Shown: positions 6,729-8,215 of the stretch, in pieces
How the letters are laid out: each line of letters begins with the position of its first letter
Position numbering within the stretch: position 1 is the stretch's first letter
Assembly (NCBI GenBank): GCA_029260695.1
Contig: JAJDCT010000009.1
Location: 1 to 8,215, forward strand
DNA: 8,215 nt
DNA from: Phycisphaeraceae bacterium
Lineage (GTDB): Bacteria; Planctomycetota; Phycisphaerae; Phycisphaerales; Phycisphaeraceae
Direction of reading: 5' to 3'
Made by a program: the position numbers and the translations under genes
The notes under the pieces: generated by a model
What the model saw: only the letters and a program-made list of their open reading frames with translations
Database searches by the model: none
What the model was told of the DNA's origin: nothing

Positions 6729-6756
6729 AGGGGCCTACCAGTACTGGCAGGCCCTT
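6729..6756. repeat. Long imperfect hairpin/dyad
   Basis: AGGGGCCT (6729-6736) pairs with AGGCCCTT (6749-6756), 8 bp with one wobble. After an A-C mismatch, CCA (6738-6740) pairs with TGG (6745-6747) around GTAC. The inner part is itself the palindrome CCAGTACTGG. There is no U tract on either strand. Confidence 0.55.
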
Positions 6757-6811
6757 AGGCCCGGGCTTATCGGACAGATTAAATTGGGCCAACATATGGG
6801 TCGGAAGTTAC

Positions 6812-6840
6812 TTGCAGACGGGATCACCAGCCTTTACACT
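6812..6840 (+). promoter_or_regulatory. Weak candidate promoter for the exported TPR gene
   Basis: TTGCAG (6812-6817; 3 of 6) and TACACT (6835-6840; 4 of 6) are 17 bases apart on the plus strand. If used, the leader would be over 120 bases long and would include the hairpin at 6925-6943. The match is weak. Confidence 0.2.
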
Positions 6841-6924
6841 CCCCGGTCGGTGGGAACCTCATAGCAGGTGGCCGGTGTGTCGTACACGCTTGGTTATTGA
6901 CGCAGCGTTCCCACTTCCCTGACG

Positions 6925-6943
6925 CGCGCTTCACACAAGCGCG
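6925..6943 (+). other. Hairpin just upstream of the TPR gene ribosome site
   Basis: CGCGCTT pairs perfectly with AAGCGCG around a CACAC loop. It ends 14 bases before the GGGAGG ribosome site. It may shape initiation or stabilise the mRNA. Confidence 0.4.
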
Positions 6944-6957
6944 AGATGAATTAACTT

Positions 6958-6963
6958 GGGAGG
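6958..6963 (+). promoter_or_regulatory. Shine-Dalgarno site that fixes a TTG start
   Basis: GGGAGG is followed after 7 bases by TTG 6971. An in-frame TGA at 6947-6949 closes the frame upstream, and no ATG or GTG start is available nearby, so TTG 6971 is the best start. Confidence 0.75.
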
Positions 6964-6970
6964 CATCGCT

Positions 6971-8215
6971 TTGTTCACCCGTCACTATCTTGCTGTTGCC
7001 GTGGTGGTCTCCGGTCTGGCCGCGGGGATCCCTGCTCTGATTGCCGACGAAGGCGCACCGACGGCGTCAGAACTCTACGAACAGGGTATCCGCCTCTACG
7101 AGAGCGGTGAGTTGGAGGCGGCCCGCGATGTGTTCCATCGCGTCGATCCGATGCAACTGCCCAAAGACGATCGCCTGAGCTACTACGACGCGATCAAATC
7201 CATCGACCAGCAGTCAGCCGATGCGGACGAAGCCACCCAGGTGGCGGAAGACGCCGCTGATGAGACGCTGGACCAAACGGCACAAGAGGTGGAAACCGCC
7301 GCCGCTGAATTGGATGATCAGGCCGCGGACACCGTGGAAACTGCGACGACCGAGCAGGCTGCGGATGCCCAGGCCCCTGTCGATACCGCAGACACCGACG
7401 CCCCCGTCGATGCCACAGCGAACGACGCAACCGCCGAAGCCCAGCCAAAGATCCATCCGTCACAGATGCTGTGGCAGGCGGACCAGGCGATGTCCGACAA
7501 CCCATCGCTCGCCGCAGCGCTTTACCAGGCTGTGCTGGACGACGAACGGACCGATGAACTGACCGCGGCTCAGGCCAAGGCCCGATTGGCGCAGGCGAAC
7601 CGCTTGGCCCAGCCCGCCATGAACGCCGCGAAAGAACACCTGGACCTCGCGGCCGCCGCCCTGAAGTCAGGCCGATACGGTGACGCTCAAACTCATGTGC
7701 AATCGATCCAGGCCAGTGGGGTCGTGCTTGGATGGCGTAACCAGGCCCGGCTGGACGGTCTGGTCCGTGCGATCGACGCAAACACCGCCGCCGAACCTAA
7801 GCAGGCCGCCCAGCCGCAAACGGCTGTCGAGCCCACCGAGCCACAGGTTCAGCCCGCTGAGGCCAGCCAGGAAACAGCCGAAGCACCTGATGACATCCCA
7901 TTCCAGAACGCGGCCCCGGTCGCCACAGTCGCAGCCGCAGACGAAGTCACGGCCCCGACGGAGGCAGAGATAGCCGACGCCCCTGAACCGCCATCTCAGG
8001 ACCTGCTCAAGCAGATGACTCTGGTTTACGCCCAACAACAGGTCGCCGAAGCCCAGCAGGCCCAAGCCAACGGTCAACTCCGTCTGGCGATCGAGCACTA
8101 CAAAAAGGCCGCGGCGTATGACCCCGAGAACAAGCAGATAAAAGATCAACTCGCAGCAGCCATCGCGCTGCAAAACAAAGGCCTCGCCCCGCAGGGCCTG
8201 GTCCCCGAAATCATC
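6971..8215 (+). CDS. Exported TPR protein, likely N-terminal part of a secretin (3' end outside window)
   Basis: The frame stays open for 415 codons from TTG 6971 to the window edge. Residues 1-25 (FTRHYLAVAVVVSGLAAG, then PALIA) form a signal peptide with likely cleavage after Ala25. A TPR-like unit follows (34-58: ELYEQGIRLYESGELEAARDVF), then VDPMQLPKDDR. Residues 82-160 are an acidic, Ala-rich, low-complexity linker. A helical block (162-270) includes LYQAVLDDERT and KEHLDLAAAALKSGRYGDAQ, and a second Pro/Ala/Gln linker spans 271-345. Another TPR-like repeat (352-388) reads VYAQQQVAEAQQAQANGQ and HYKKAAAYDPENKQ. This arrangement resembles planctomycete type II secretion secretins that carry N-terminal TPRs before the secretin domain. 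The pore domain would lie beyond the window, so this is inference; another periplasmic TPR protein is possible. A finder using only ATG or GTG starts would miss it. Confidence 0.75.
   Translation, partial: MFTRHYLAVAVVVSGLAAGIPALIADEGAPTASELYEQGIRLYESGELEAARDVFHRVDPMQLPKDDRLSYYDAIKSIDQQSADADEATQVAEDAADETLDQTAQEVETAAAELDDQAADTVETATTEQAADAQAPVDTADTDAPVDATANDATAEAQPKIHPSQMLWQADQAMSDNPSLAAALYQAVLDDERTDELTAAQAKARLAQANRLAQPAMNAAKEHLDLAAAALKSGRYGDAQTHVQSIQASGVVLGWRNQARLDGLVRAIDANTAAEPKQAAQPQTAVEPTEPQVQPAEASQETAEAPDDIPFQNAAPVATVAAADEVTAPTEAEIADAPEPPSQDLLKQMTLVYAQQQVAEAQQAQANGQLRLAIEHYKKAAAYDPENKQIKDQLAAAIALQNKGLAPQGLVPEII

Larger units (their letters stand above)
6499..6970. other. Long non-coding region with many GC-rich dyads
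   Basis: No convincing gene is found in these 472 bases between divergent genes. Small dyads include CGGCG/CGCCG (6566-6578), CAGAT/ATCTG (6580-6598), CCTAC/GTAGG (6635-6649) and the palindromes CAGATCTG (6683-6690) and CTGGGCCCAG (6707-6716). A longer hairpin lies at 6729-6756. GCTTATCGG occurs twice (6716-6724 and 6765-6773), each time beside a palindrome centred on GGCC or CCGG. CCTACCAG also occurs twice (6635-6642 and 6734-6741). A minus-strand open frame covering part of this region (6694 to 6293) overlaps the SDR gene and has no family features. The region probably carries the promoters of both flanking genes and perhaps a structured leader or small RNA. Confidence 0.6.

Noticed and set aside
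6499..6970. tRNA, c-di-GMP riboswitch, CRISPR repeats or a sigma54 promoter in the long intergenic region
   Set aside because: I looked for tRNA-like arms, the conserved c-di-GMP riboswitch core, regular repeat-spacer units and the GG-N10-GC sigma54 pattern and found no acceptable match.
7194..7781. Minus-strand open frames opposite the exported TPR gene, including a second at 7667-8173
   Set aside because: They are antisense to a continuous plus-strand frame with a signal peptide and TPR-like repeats; their low-complexity products mirror its Ala/Gln/Pro linkers.

Overview
The window reads as chromosomal DNA of a GC-rich bacterium, most likely a planctomycete and perhaps of class Phycisphaerae. 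This is inference from gene mix and protein style: an archaeal-type adenylate kinase-like protein, a FloA flotillin, a short Obg without a C-terminal extension, a reduced MnmE-like GTPase, and an exported TPR protein that looks like the N-terminal part of a planctomycete secretin. No marker gene fixes the taxonomy. There is no phage, transposon, CRISPR array, rRNA or tRNA that I can support.

Layout. Positions 1-332 (minus) hold the 5' part of an adenylate kinase-like gene. It diverges from floA (563-1585, plus) across a 230-base region that carries an 11-bp perfect inverted repeat and promoter-like boxes. floA converges on a four-gene minus-strand cluster read from right to left: obg (5106-4060), coaX (4049-3267), a four-helix membrane protein (3259-2789) and an MnmE-like GTPase (2792-1731). 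Gaps in the cluster are 10 and 7 bases, then a 4-base GTGA overlap, so it is probably one operon. Upstream of it on the same strand is rpmA (5487-5242), with its own good sigma70-type promoter and a textbook intrinsic terminator that separates it from obg. Further upstream is a minus-strand extended-SDR epimerase/dehydratase gene (6498-5620). A 472-base non-coding region full of GC-rich dyads (6499-6970) separates it from the divergent plus-strand gene (6971 to the window end). That gene starts at TTG and encodes an exported, TPR-containing, Ala/Gln/Glu-rich protein.

How the genes fit together. rpmA and obg form the familiar ribosome-assembly pair (L27 and a 50S-associated GTPase). coaX would supply 4'-phosphopantothenate for coenzyme A. 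The last two cluster genes are uncharacterised: a small membrane protein coupled to a GTPase that keeps the MnmE N-terminal and G domains but lacks the C-terminal catalytic Cys motif. FloA and the putative secretin concern membrane organisation and export.

Most of the window is housekeeping. The points most worth following are the reduced MnmE paralogue and its membrane partner, substituted motif residues in CoaX and in the adenylate kinase-like P-loop, the operator-like palindrome at 366-400, and the cluster of dyads at 6635-6773. I do not see convincing evidence of a wholly new multi-gene system.
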